From the NCBI GenBank assembly GCA_044376575.1, contig JBILKR010000001.1, forward strand, positions 62,001 to 126,000: 64,000 nt of DNA. The letters are read 5' to 3'. Position 1 is the stretch's first letter. The number at the start of each line of letters is the position of its first letter. The position numbers were made by a program, and so were the translations under genes. Below are positions 46,502 through 53,935 of the stretch, piece by piece. This DNA is from BA4 sp044376575 (GTDB taxonomy: Bacteria; Bacteroidota; Bacteroidia; CAIKAF01). The notes below the pieces were generated by a model, which was not told the DNA's origin, made no database searches, and saw only the letters and a list, made by a program, of their open reading frames with translations.

Positions 46502-46517
46502 ATAAAAAATGGGGAAT

Positions 46518-47282
46518 TCAGCATCTTTTTAAAGGGAACAACAACGGTCGAGAAGGAGATGCGTCATTGTGAAATGGCGCTGTTTGAAGATTCAGCAAGT
46601 AAAGCCCGTCTTTAATCGTATTTTCAACGTAAACAAATTCTGTGATTGTAGCTTCAACACGCGGATTTTCAGGATAATTCCAAAATGCATGATGAGCCGC
46701 TAACTTACCGTCGTCCTGCTCTCTGTCAACAGAAGGAAGATCGGTTAGCCAGTGTTTTACGCCATTATCGCAAAGCCATTTTCCAATAGAATGTTCAAAG
46801 TAAGGCGGATTGGTATTGGAGTAATTTTTTATTTTTTTTGATTCTTGATTAGGTAGTGTTCTGATTACAATGGCATCAAAAGATTTGATATCACCAATAG
46901 CAGTTATAAGAGCGCTTAGGCTGATTACCAGATCACCGTTTTCTTTTTTTTCAGGTAGAATACTAACTAAAACTGCCCGAAAGAAAAAAGAAGTCAGCGA
47001 ATCATTCACGGAGTATAGTTCTTTCGAAATATGTCCTACGCATTCTGTATGCGTTCCGTGTCCGTGAGGATTAAAGAAGATATCGCGAAAGTTCACGCTG
47101 CCACCGCGTGAAACATCGCCAATAAAAAACTCGTTTTCAACGGCCCTGATTACGGGAGGATTACAATACCATGCCATTGGATTTTCAGCGCCATTTTTTA
47201 ACGGAATGGATATATCATGATGTAATTGCAAGTCTGCAACCCAGTCATGATCACCCCATTTAATTATAGTTTTAAAATCCAC
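46518..47282 (-). CDS. Cyclase-family metal hydrolase (kynurenine formamidase-like)
   Basis: This is a 254-residue protein of the cyclase/KynB superfamily. The metal motif HGHGTHTECVGHIS (about 74-87) corresponds to the H-x-G-T-H-x-D/E-x-x-x-H signature. AIVIRTLPN and PYFEHSIGKWLCDNGVKHWLTDLPSVDRE follow. Relatives hydrolyse N-formylkynurenine or isatin. The putative 2-aminomuconate-deaminase-like RidA at 58.2 kb hints at tryptophan catabolism, but they are 11 kb apart. The start is GTG at 47282. It is divergent from the Kazal lipoprotein gene (86-bp gap). Confidence 0.85.
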   Translation of the reverse strand: MDFKTIIKWGDHDWVADLQLHHDISIPLKNGAENPMAWYCNPPVIRAVENEFFIGDVSRGGSVNFRDIFFNPHGHGTHTECVGHISKELYSVNDSLTSFFFRAVLVSILPEKKENGDLVISLSALITAIGDIKSFDAIVIRTLPNQESKKIKNYSNTNPPYFEHSIGKWLCDNGVKHWLTDLPSVDREQDDGKLAAHHAFWNYPENPRVEATITEFVYVENTIKDGLYLLNLQTAPFHNDASPSRPLLFPLKRC

Positions 47283-47368
47283 AATTAATCAATTTTGTTC
47301 TATCCATGCATAAATATAAGCCTAATGGATGCAACCAAAGTTAGTATATTTACATCTAATCTGTTGTA

Positions 47369-47590
47369 ATGAATAAGTTTTTGCCGTTTTTATTGTTTTT
47401 ATTTTTTGCATCATGCAAATTAAAAAGGATTGAAAATTGTATCGAAAAGCCAGATCCGGAAAGAATTTGTCCGGCAGTTTATGATCCTGTTTGTGGCTGT
47501 AACGCGAAGACATATTCAAATAGTTGTAGGGCAGAGGCAGAAGGAGTAATAAAATGGGAAAAAGGAGAATGCAAAACAAACAAAGAATAG
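47369..47590 (+). CDS. Small Kazal-type lipoprotein
   Basis: This is a 73-residue predicted lipoprotein: hydrophobic leader MNKFLPFLLFLFFASC with the lipidated Cys at 16, followed by one Kazal-like domain (about 33-70). The Kazal pattern ICPAVYDPVCGCNAKTYSNSC with a final Cys in KGEC is clear. Kazal domains usually inhibit serine proteases, so this may protect the cell surface from proteases; that is inference. It is directly upstream of an ECF sigma factor reading frame: its TAG stop is in the same frame as, and 6 nt before, the apparent sigma start, which makes an operon very likely. Confidence 0.85.
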   Translation: MNKFLPFLLFLFFASCKLKRIENCIEKPDPERICPAVYDPVCGCNAKTYSNSCRAEAEGVIKWEKGECKTNKE

Positions 47591-47596
47591 TATAAT

Positions 47597-48166
47597 CTGG
47601 AAAACCTAGACGAAATAATAAGCGGCTGTATTGCAGGCAAGCGCACAGATCAAAATGCGTTTTATAAGCTTTTTGCGTCAAAAATGTATGCTGTGTGTTT
47701 GCGCTATGCCTCTGATTCTACAGAAGCGGAAGACGTTCTACAGGAAGGATTTGTAAAGGTTTTTCAGCATTTGGCGAACTTTAAAAAAGAAGGCTCTTTT
47801 GAGGGCTGGGTAAGAAGAATTATGGTGAATACGGCATTGGAGAAACACCGAAAAAAAAATATAATGTATCCCGTTGCTGAGCTATATCCGGTGTCTAAAA
47901 ATATGAAGACAGAAGATATCGAGAGCAATATTTCTGCACAGGAACTGATGGGATTAATTCAAAAATTATCTCCCGGCTACAGAACAGTTTTTAATTTATA
48001 TGCCATTGAAGGATACTCGCATCAGGAAATAGCAGATCAGCTTGGAATCAGCGAAGGGACTTCAAAATCACAACTTGCAAGAGCGCGAAATGTTTTGCAG
48101 GAAGAGGTAATTAAATTGTACCAATTATCAAAAAAAAAAGAATTAGTTAAAGAAAATGGAAAATAA
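47597..48166 (+). CDS. ECF sigma factor, probable CTG start
   Basis: This is an RNA polymerase sigma-70 family ECF regulator of 189 residues if started at CTG 47597. Region 2 runs about 20-90 (FYKLFASKMYAVCLRYASD, EAEDVLQEGFVKVF, GWVRRIMVNTALEKHRK). Region 4 runs about 125-180 (YRTVFNLYAIEGYSHQEIADQLGISEGTSKSQLARAR). The first in-frame ATG is at 47684, which would cut off the conserved start of region 2.1. Between the Kazal TAG (47588) and that ATG there is no ATG, GTG or TTG in frame, yet the codons read as a normal sigma N-terminus (ENLDEIISGCIAGKR). Initiation at CTG is the best fit. It overlaps the next gene by 11 nt. Confidence 0.85.
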   Translation: MENLDEIISGCIAGKRTDQNAFYKLFASKMYAVCLRYASDSTEAEDVLQEGFVKVFQHLANFKKEGSFEGWVRRIMVNTALEKHRKKNIMYPVAELYPVSKNMKTEDIESNISAQELMGLIQKLSPGYRTVFNLYAIEGYSHQEIADQLGISEGTSKSQLARARNVLQEEVIKLYQLSKKKELVKENGK

Positions 48167-49661
48167 ATTTTCGGATATTGATGATGTTTTCAGGAATGCG
48201 CTTTCTTCTATGGAGATAGAGCCAAACCCGGAATCATGGGAGAAAATATCATCACAGTTAAGTCAAATAGAAAACAAAAAAAGATTTGGAACCTTTTTCT
48301 TTTGGCTGGGCATAATTAGTATTGTTTCTGCGTTTACAATTGGGGCGTTTGTTCCTTTTGCAAATGAAATTAAGCCAGAAAAAAACATTTCAACCGAAAA
48401 CAAACAAGTCCAAAAACAAGAAAGCGCAACCGAAGAAAATCTCAATAAACAACAAGCTCAAAACTCAGAAAATAAGACAAAAGCAGAGAGTAAAACCGCC
48501 ATGCCAAAATCGAATGAAAGCATCGAAGAAAACAAAGAAGCACAATTCAAAAATGCGCAAACAAAAAATAAAAAATCTTCACAATCCGGGCTGATAAATA
48601 TTTCGAAAAACAATGCGAGCCTTAATGTTAATATGGAGGAGGAAGACGTTGTTTCAGAGAAAAATTATACGGAAGAAAAATCAATAATTAGCAACACAGA
48701 TCAGAAGAGCAGCAATGCATTAATGGTGTCTGAAAATAAAAACAGTTCGTCTGTTGTTGAAAAAAATGAGGAGGAAAACAATACAAACAACATTTTAGAA
48801 GCATCGAAATCAGCGGATTCGGCAAGAAAAGAAGAAAAGGGAACAGTAACAGAAGAGTCACAGGCGAAATCAATTGATTTATATGAAGGACTGGAATCAA
48901 CAGCGAGTGGGTTCACGCAGTTTAGTGTTCAGCCATTTTTCTCTCCAATGTATGTATTGAGAAATTCCAATGGAAACGATCAAAGCTACGCTTCGATTGG
49001 AAATTCCGGAGGAGATTTTGAGCAGAATCCCGCATTTTCTTATGAAGCAGGCGTGTTGCTAGGATATAATTTTACGTCGAAGATCAGTTTACATGTAGGT
49101 GTTTCATATCATCAGATGACTCACACCACAAGCCCAGACCATCTTTTCTCTACGCCATTTGCTCAGCTTGGTCCGCTGGACACAGCTGTTTCTTTACATT
49201 CTAGCGCCGGAGAATTAGATGGAGTAACAATGTTGCCTAACACAACGGCAAATCCGCCCTCATATCAGCTAAGTACAGACGAGTTGTTGGGATCTGCCAC
49301 GACAAGAATTTCGCAAATCTTTTCTTTTATTGAAGTCCCTGTTATTGCAAAATACAGATTTGGAAAAGAAAAAATAGGATTTACTGTTGGCGCGGGGCTG
49401 AGTACAGGATTTTTGGTGAGAAATGAGGCACATGCCGAATCGGCCAACGGCCATGTATTGTTTGGACAAACCAAAGACATCAGAAATGTAAACTTTAATG
49501 TTTTGATACAACTTGGCATAGACGTTCGTATACTTCCCTGGATGTATCTTACACTTGAGCCAACATTCAGATATTCATTACTCGACTGGAATATTTCTGA
49601 CAACGTAAGTATGAATCCAATATTTTTTGGAGCAAACACCGGCTTATCGTTCAGATTTTAA
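48156..49661 (+). CDS. Putative dual-membrane anti-sigma factor with beta-barrel
   Basis: This 501-residue protein has a short acidic cytosolic head (about 1-43, SDIDDVFRNALSSMEIEPNPESWEKISSQL), one inner-membrane helix (about 46-66, FFFWLGIISIVSAFTIGAFV), a long Asn/Lys/Glu/Ser-rich disordered stretch (about 70-235) and a C-terminal outer-membrane beta-barrel domain (about 255-501) ending in SFRF. The layout matches the dual membrane-spanning anti-sigma factors described in Bacteroides, where the barrel senses the outer membrane and the head binds the partner sigma factor. The partner is the upstream, overlapping ECF sigma gene. The 160-residue linker is long enough to cross the periplasm. 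Signal and regulon are unknown. Confidence 0.8.
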   Translation: MENKFSDIDDVFRNALSSMEIEPNPESWEKISSQLSQIENKKRFGTFFFWLGIISIVSAFTIGAFVPFANEIKPEKNISTENKQVQKQESATEENLNKQQAQNSENKTKAESKTAMPKSNESIEENKEAQFKNAQTKNKKSSQSGLINISKNNASLNVNMEEEDVVSEKNYTEEKSIISNTDQKSSNALMVSENKNSSSVVEKNEEENNTNNILEASKSADSARKEEKGTVTEESQAKSIDLYEGLESTASGFTQFSVQPFFSPMYVLRNSNGNDQSYASIGNSGGDFEQNPAFSYEAGVLLGYNFTSKISLHVGVSYHQMTHTTSPDHLFSTPFAQLGPLDTAVSLHSSAGELDGVTMLPNTTANPPSYQLSTDELLGSATTRISQIFSFIEVPVIAKYRFGKEKIGFTVGAGLSTGFLVRNEAHAESANGHVLFGQTKDIRNVNFNVLIQLGIDVRILPWMYLTLEPTFRYSLLDWNISDNVSMNPIFFGANTGLSFRF

Positions 49662-49681
49662 GATAGACACAATTTTCTCCT

Positions 49682-49689
49682 TACATTTG
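49682..49689 (+). promoter_or_regulatory. Promoter -7 box of the vWA gene
   Basis: TACATTTG is a perfect TAnnTTTG box, 13 nt before ATG 49703 and 21 nt after the preceding stop. It suggests the vWA gene is transcribed separately from the sigma operon. Confidence 0.4.
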
Positions 49690-49702
49690 CTGTTATTTGA
49701 TT

Positions 49703-51028
49703 ATGCTTACAGCGATGCGGGTGTTTTTGCCGATTCTAATATTCTTGTTTAATAGTGTATATTATGCACAGCGAGGCTTAATTTTTGAACGGGTGACGAT
49801 TGATCTCGGAACACATCAAAACTGGGAAAACACTCCGGCCGTCTTTAAATTTGAAAACACCTCGTTTGATGCTCAATATATTTTAGCGCCCAAAACAAGC
49901 AAATACATATCGGTTGATTATCCAAGAAACAAAATTGAATCAGGAGAAAAAGGTGAGCTCAGAATTTTTTATTACACAAATACAAAAGGAGCATTTTCAG
50001 AAGATATATTAATTTATTACAGCGGAAGCCAGACACCGGTCCGCCTTACAATTAAAGGCAACATTAAGGGGTTTGCTCAAAATGCACTTACGGAATGTCC
50101 GGATTTTAAAAACGATAAAAAAGAAAATTCTGGAGAGGCCAAGGTGGGTATCAAGGTTATTCATAAGATTACTAAAGAACCTATAACGCTTGCTCTTGTT
50201 GGAATTGGCACAGAAAAATATTATTCACAGCAAAACGGAGAATTAAATGTGAAAGTAAATCCCGGCGTTTATGGTCTTTATGCACAGGCCGAAGGATTTC
50301 ATGATTTTTCTGAATTTGTTGGAATAAAAAAAGGCGCGGGCATGTATATTATAGAAATGCTTCCACTTGATCAACCGCTGCTACCCGATACAATAATTGA
50401 AAATCTAGTTACTGAGGTTGACACGATATCGCCACTTCCTGATGAGCCACCCGGATTTTCATATAAAGAATATAAGGCGAACCACATCGTTCTTTTGTTG
50501 GACGTTTCGGGTTCTATGAAGCAAAAAGGAAGACTCGACTCATTAAAAGCAGCCATTACGTTATTGGTTAAAAACCTGAGAAGTGTAGATAGGGTTACAG
50601 TAATCACGTTTGCAACTAAAACAAAAGAAGTGCTTTCAAATATATCCGGCACAGAAAAAGACAGCGCCTTATCTACAATTCAGTTATTGTCGGCAAAAGG
50701 AACTACTGACGGAGTTGCCGGGATAGAACTTGCTTATGAAAAGGCGATTAATCATTACATTGAAGGAGGAAACAATCAGGTAATTGTTGCTACGGACGGG
50801 GTTTTCAATAGCCCCAATTTTTCAGAACAACAGCTGCTTTTAATGATCCGCTCGTTTAAGAAAAAAGGAATAAAATTATCTGTCATCGGCTTTGGCAAAG
50901 AAGAAGAATATGCCCCTTCAATGGTTAAAATGGCGAAAGAAGGAGAGGGGAATTATTTGCCTTTTGGATATAATCAGGAGGTCAAAAAACTCATTTTGGA
51001 AGAGATTAAAACACAATCTAGAAGATAA
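49703..51028 (+). CDS. Exported protein: DUF1573-like, CarboxypepD-like and vWA domains
   Basis: This is an exported protein of about 441 residues in three parts: a DUF1573-like Ig domain after the signal peptide (about 22-125), a carboxypeptidase-regulatory-like beta-sandwich (about 145-225), and a von Willebrand A domain (about 250-441) with an intact MIDAS. The MIDAS motif is LLLDVSGSMKQKG (DxSxS), with the later Thr in GTTDGVAG and Asp in VATDGVFN. vWA domains bind protein ligands through a metal ion. The start is the ATG at 49703 or 49715; the latter gives the tidiest signal peptide. No sorting domain is seen. Role unknown. Confidence 0.82.
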   Translation: MLTAMRVFLPILIFLFNSVYYAQRGLIFERVTIDLGTHQNWENTPAVFKFENTSFDAQYILAPKTSKYISVDYPRNKIESGEKGELRIFYYTNTKGAFSEDILIYYSGSQTPVRLTIKGNIKGFAQNALTECPDFKNDKKENSGEAKVGIKVIHKITKEPITLALVGIGTEKYYSQQNGELNVKVNPGVYGLYAQAEGFHDFSEFVGIKKGAGMYIIEMLPLDQPLLPDTIIENLVTEVDTISPLPDEPPGFSYKEYKANHIVLLLDVSGSMKQKGRLDSLKAAITLLVKNLRSVDRVTVITFATKTKEVLSNISGTEKDSALSTIQLLSAKGTTDGVAGIELAYEKAINHYIEGGNNQVIVATDGVFNSPNFSEQQLLLMIRSFKKKGIKLSVIGFGKEEEYAPSMVKMAKEGEGNYLPFGYNQEVKKLILEEIKTQSRR

Positions 51029-51029
51029 A

Positions 51030-51950
51030 TTATTTCTTTAATAAATCTGTGTCTTTTTGAAGGTATTCATCATATAATTTATGAATGATACCATCAGATA
51101 ATCCAATCTTCGGAACAAATATTGATTTGATTTCAGCGTATTTAGTGATATGAAGTAAAATTTCTGAAGCGGGAATAATAACGTCTGCTCTGTCGGCATT
51201 CATTCCATATTTTCTCATTCTGTCTTCATAAGAAATAGATTTAAGATCTTTGTATATGTCTTTTAACCTCGAACGACTAAATGGTTTTTCTTCGCTTTCT
51301 TCGGTAAGTTTTTGCAACTTAATGATATTACCACCGCTGCCAATTCCAATAATATTTTTATATAAAATATTCAATTCAGAGCACTTATTTTTTAGCCTGT
51401 TCCATTCATCAGGATCTACCTTGTCGTGTAACATTCGAACAGTGCCAATATTAAACGATTCTGAATAGTGTTTCCGGCCTTTGTAAAACAGCGTGATTTC
51501 TGTGCTTCCGCCACCGATATCAATGTATAGATATGCTTTTGAATCGCTCATTTTTTCAGCGATGTGATTATTGTAAATTAAATCGGCCTCTGCTCCTCCA
51601 TCAATCACATCGATTTCAATTCCCGACACTGCTTTTATTTTTTTTACAACTTCTGCAGCGTTTTTAGCCTCTCTCATGGCTGAGGTGGCACAGGCTTTAT
51701 ATGCAATAACTTCATGCACCTCGATGAGATTTTTAAATGCGATCATTGCCTTTTTTAACTTCTCTATTTTTTCATCTGAAATGTAATTTGTTACGAACGC
51801 ATCTTCTCCAAGACGAATAGGTACACGGGTTAGCGCAACCTTTTTAAATACCGGCTCGTTGTTTAGGTCCAAATAAATATTATAAATCAACAAACGAATT
51901 GCATTACTTCCAATGTCAATTGCAGCAAAGTTGTGTATAACGGAATTCAT
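51030..51950 (-). CDS. Exopolyphosphatase/guanosine pentaphosphatase family (Ppx/GppA)
   Basis: This is a 306-residue ASKHA-fold phosphatase, single N-terminal Ppx domain only (no HD domain). AAIDIGSNAIRLLIYN (about 9-24) is the phosphate-1 loop, and YLYIDIGGGSTEITLFYKG (about 137-155) is the phosphate-2 loop with the catalytic region. IIGIGSGGNIIKL is the third glycine loop. It cleaves polyphosphate or pppGpp. It overlaps the upstream kinase by ATGA and ends 2 nt from the convergent vWA gene. Confidence 0.9.
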   Translation of the reverse strand: MNSVIHNFAAIDIGSNAIRLLIYNIYLDLNNEPVFKKVALTRVPIRLGEDAFVTNYISDEKIEKLKKAMIAFKNLIEVHEVIAYKACATSAMREAKNAAEVVKKIKAVSGIEIDVIDGGAEADLIYNNHIAEKMSDSKAYLYIDIGGGSTEITLFYKGRKHYSESFNIGTVRMLHDKVDPDEWNRLKNKCSELNILYKNIIGIGSGGNIIKLQKLTEESEEKPFSRSRLKDIYKDLKSISYEDRMRKYGMNADRADVIIPASEILLHITKYAEIKSIFVPKIGLSDGIIHKLYDEYLQKDTDLLKK

Positions 51951-52789
51951 AATTTAAACTTCTTTTGATAATAATTAATTAAACTTTCTATGGGCCGCTG
52001 TTCTATATGCAAAGGAACACAAAGCGGCGAAAAAACTTCAATTAATTGTTCCTGAAAATAATGTGCAACAGATCCAATAAAATGAACTGAAGAAAATTGT
52101 ATGTTATTTTTCAAATAATAATCAATATGTTCTTGGTATAACAAGATGAAAGCCTCTCTTGGAATATTTGCAATATCAGGCTCGAGGAGATTCTTTTTAA
52201 TGAATCTAGTGAACGACGCCAGAAAGGCCGCCGGCGATTCATGTGTATATACTTTTCCAATTATATTTTCTTTATTCAGCTGGAATTCTTTTTCAAATTC
52301 AACGATAATATCATTGTTCAGTTTTCTTCTAATAACGTTGCGCAACAAGATTTTTCCCATTGCTGAGCCACTGCCCTCATCTCCTAAAAGATAACCGCCT
52401 GAGCCAGCCTGAGAAACAATTTCTTCACCATTCCAGTAACAGGAGTTGCTTCCAGTGCCGAGAATAAAAACAAGCCCTTGGCTGTCACCACAGGTAGCAA
52501 TACAAGCCCCTATCATATCAGACTGAACGCTGATTTCAGCGGTTGGCCACGAATTGGAAATCAGTTTTTTTACTCGTTGCGAATTTTCATTTCCTAGGCA
52601 TCCGGCACCAAAAAAAAATATTTTTGATGGATGAAAGTTCTCTGATGACATAGTCTCTATAGGCTCTGTCATTTTTTCATCAGACATCCAAACAGGATTT
52701 ATTCCGCCGGTTTCCAGTTGTACAATATCATTCTTGTTTATCAGCGCCCAGCTTGTTTTCGTGGAGCCAGCATCCGCAATCAATATCAT
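51947..52789 (-). CDS. BadF/N-acetylglucosamine-kinase-like ATPase
   Basis: This is a 280-residue ASKHA kinase of the BadF/BadG/BcrA/NAGK family. DAGSTKTSWA (about 5-14) forms the phosphate-1 loop, VFILGTGSNSCYW forms phosphate-2, and GSGGYLLGDEGSGSAMGK is the characteristic sugar-kinase loop seen in glucosamine/GlcNAc kinases. It likely phosphorylates an amino sugar for peptidoglycan recycling, by inference. The ATG at 52789 is chosen; a longer reading to 52816 lacks the motif context. It overlaps ppx by 4 nt. Confidence 0.85.
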   Translation of the reverse strand: MILIADAGSTKTSWALINKNDIVQLETGGINPVWMSDEKMTEPIETMSSENFHPSKIFFFGAGCLGNENSQRVKKLISNSWPTAEISVQSDMIGACIATCGDSQGLVFILGTGSNSCYWNGEEIVSQAGSGGYLLGDEGSGSAMGKILLRNVIRRKLNNDIIVEFEKEFQLNKENIIGKVYTHESPAAFLASFTRFIKKNLLEPDIANIPREAFILLYQEHIDYYLKNNIQFSSVHFIGSVAHYFQEQLIEVFSPLCVPLHIEQRPIESLINYYQKKFKL

Positions 52790-52843
52790 GGGATAAAAAT
52801 ATGTAACCAATGACAATTATACCGACAAAACAAATTGAAGTTA

Positions 52844-53914
52844 TTAACCAACGTGCAAATCATTTTTTGTTTGCCATTGATCAACAAGAGGATTCATTGT
52901 TTTGAACCAAAGCGGAGGAAAAAGAGAAAGCACCATACTGCCGGGATATCCGAAAGGAAGCTGAGGGCTTTCATCAAAATGCCGAAGAACCTGATATTTT
53001 CTGGTTGCTTTATAATGATGATCAGAATGTCGTGTTAACTCATACAGCATGATTCTTCCCAGATAGTGATCTGAATTCCACGAATGCGTAGGCTTCACTT
53101 TTTCATAAATTCCGGGCTCAATTTCTTTTCTTCTTAATCCATAATGTTCAATGTAATTAACGGTTTCAAGCAATAAAATTCCAATTGCGGCAGCACAGAG
53201 AAATGCAATTAGACCAGCAAATCCAAAATATAAACCAATGGCCAGGGCAAAAATGAATTCAATGATTATAAACCGAATCATTTCATTTTTTATCGACCAT
53301 GTTTTTTTTCCGATTCTTTCAAGACGCATCTTTTCAAGATTCCAGGCAGAAATAAAACTGAATGTAATTGAACGAAAATAAAAGGCATAAATAGACTCGT
53401 TTTTTTTAGCTGATGCAGGATCTTCTTTTGTGCTTACATTTTTATGGTGTCCACGGTTGTGTTCAATGAAAAAATGCATATACATAGATGTAAGCAATAA
53501 TGCCTTGCTTAGTCGCTGTTCCCATCGCGATGTTCTGTGCCCGAGTTCGTGTGCAACATTAATACCAAGAACACCGCACGAAATACCCATAGAAAAAATC
53601 ATACCTGTTTTCTCCCACCATAATAAATCAGGTTGTGTAACGCGAAACAGCATATACAAAAGAAGCCCATATTGAAACAATACGTTTAGGTAAAGAAGTA
53701 CATCAAAAAAAATATTTTTCTCTTTTTCTGTTTCTTCTTTTTCGCTAAGGTTTTTATCGCTTTTAGGTAATAAGATTTCCAGCAAAGGAATAATAACAAA
53801 AGCATACACAGGAACAATAAAACTTATAACCCCTGCTAAATAAAGAGAGAGAAAGGTTCCTAGTGGCACTATATATGAAACTAGATATTTTGAATCAGAG
53901 ATATAAAACTTCAT
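52844..53914 (-). CDS. alkB: AlkB-like alkane 1-monooxygenase (membrane di-iron)
   Basis: This is a 356-residue integral-membrane non-haem di-iron hydroxylase. All histidine boxes are present: HELGHR (about 119-124), EHNRGHHKN (about 150-158), NYIEHYGL and LTRHSDHHY. Six hydrophobic helices precede and separate the boxes. Homologues hydroxylate medium-chain alkanes or fatty acyl chains at the terminal carbon, needing rubredoxin; no rubredoxin gene is in the window. It begins at ATG 53914 and lies 21 nt downstream of a protein of unknown function. Lipid modification rather than hydrocarbon use is possible. Confidence 0.9.
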   Translation of the reverse strand: MKFYISDSKYLVSYIVPLGTFLSLYLAGVISFIVPVYAFVIIPLLEILLPKSDKNLSEKEETEKEKNIFFDVLLYLNVLFQYGLLLYMLFRVTQPDLLWWEKTGMIFSMGISCGVLGINVAHELGHRTSRWEQRLSKALLLTSMYMHFFIEHNRGHHKNVSTKEDPASAKKNESIYAFYFRSITFSFISAWNLEKMRLERIGKKTWSIKNEMIRFIIIEFIFALAIGLYFGFAGLIAFLCAAAIGILLLETVNYIEHYGLRRKEIEPGIYEKVKPTHSWNSDHYLGRIMLYELTRHSDHHYKATRKYQVLRHFDESPQLPFGYPGSMVLSLFPPLWFKTMNPLVDQWQTKNDLHVG

Positions 53915-53935
53915 TTTCTCTTTTATTATCACATT

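Noticed and set aside
47322..47681. Minus-strand 119-codon frame across the Kazal gene and sigma 5' region
   Set aside because: It is antisense to a recognisable Kazal domain and the sigma N-terminus, has no family resemblance and contains low-complexity residues.
47369..48166. TAG readthrough producing a Kazal-sigma fusion
   Set aside because: A fusion would give a lipoprotein signal peptide to a cytosolic sigma factor. No readthrough context is evident, so a separate CTG start is more reasonable.
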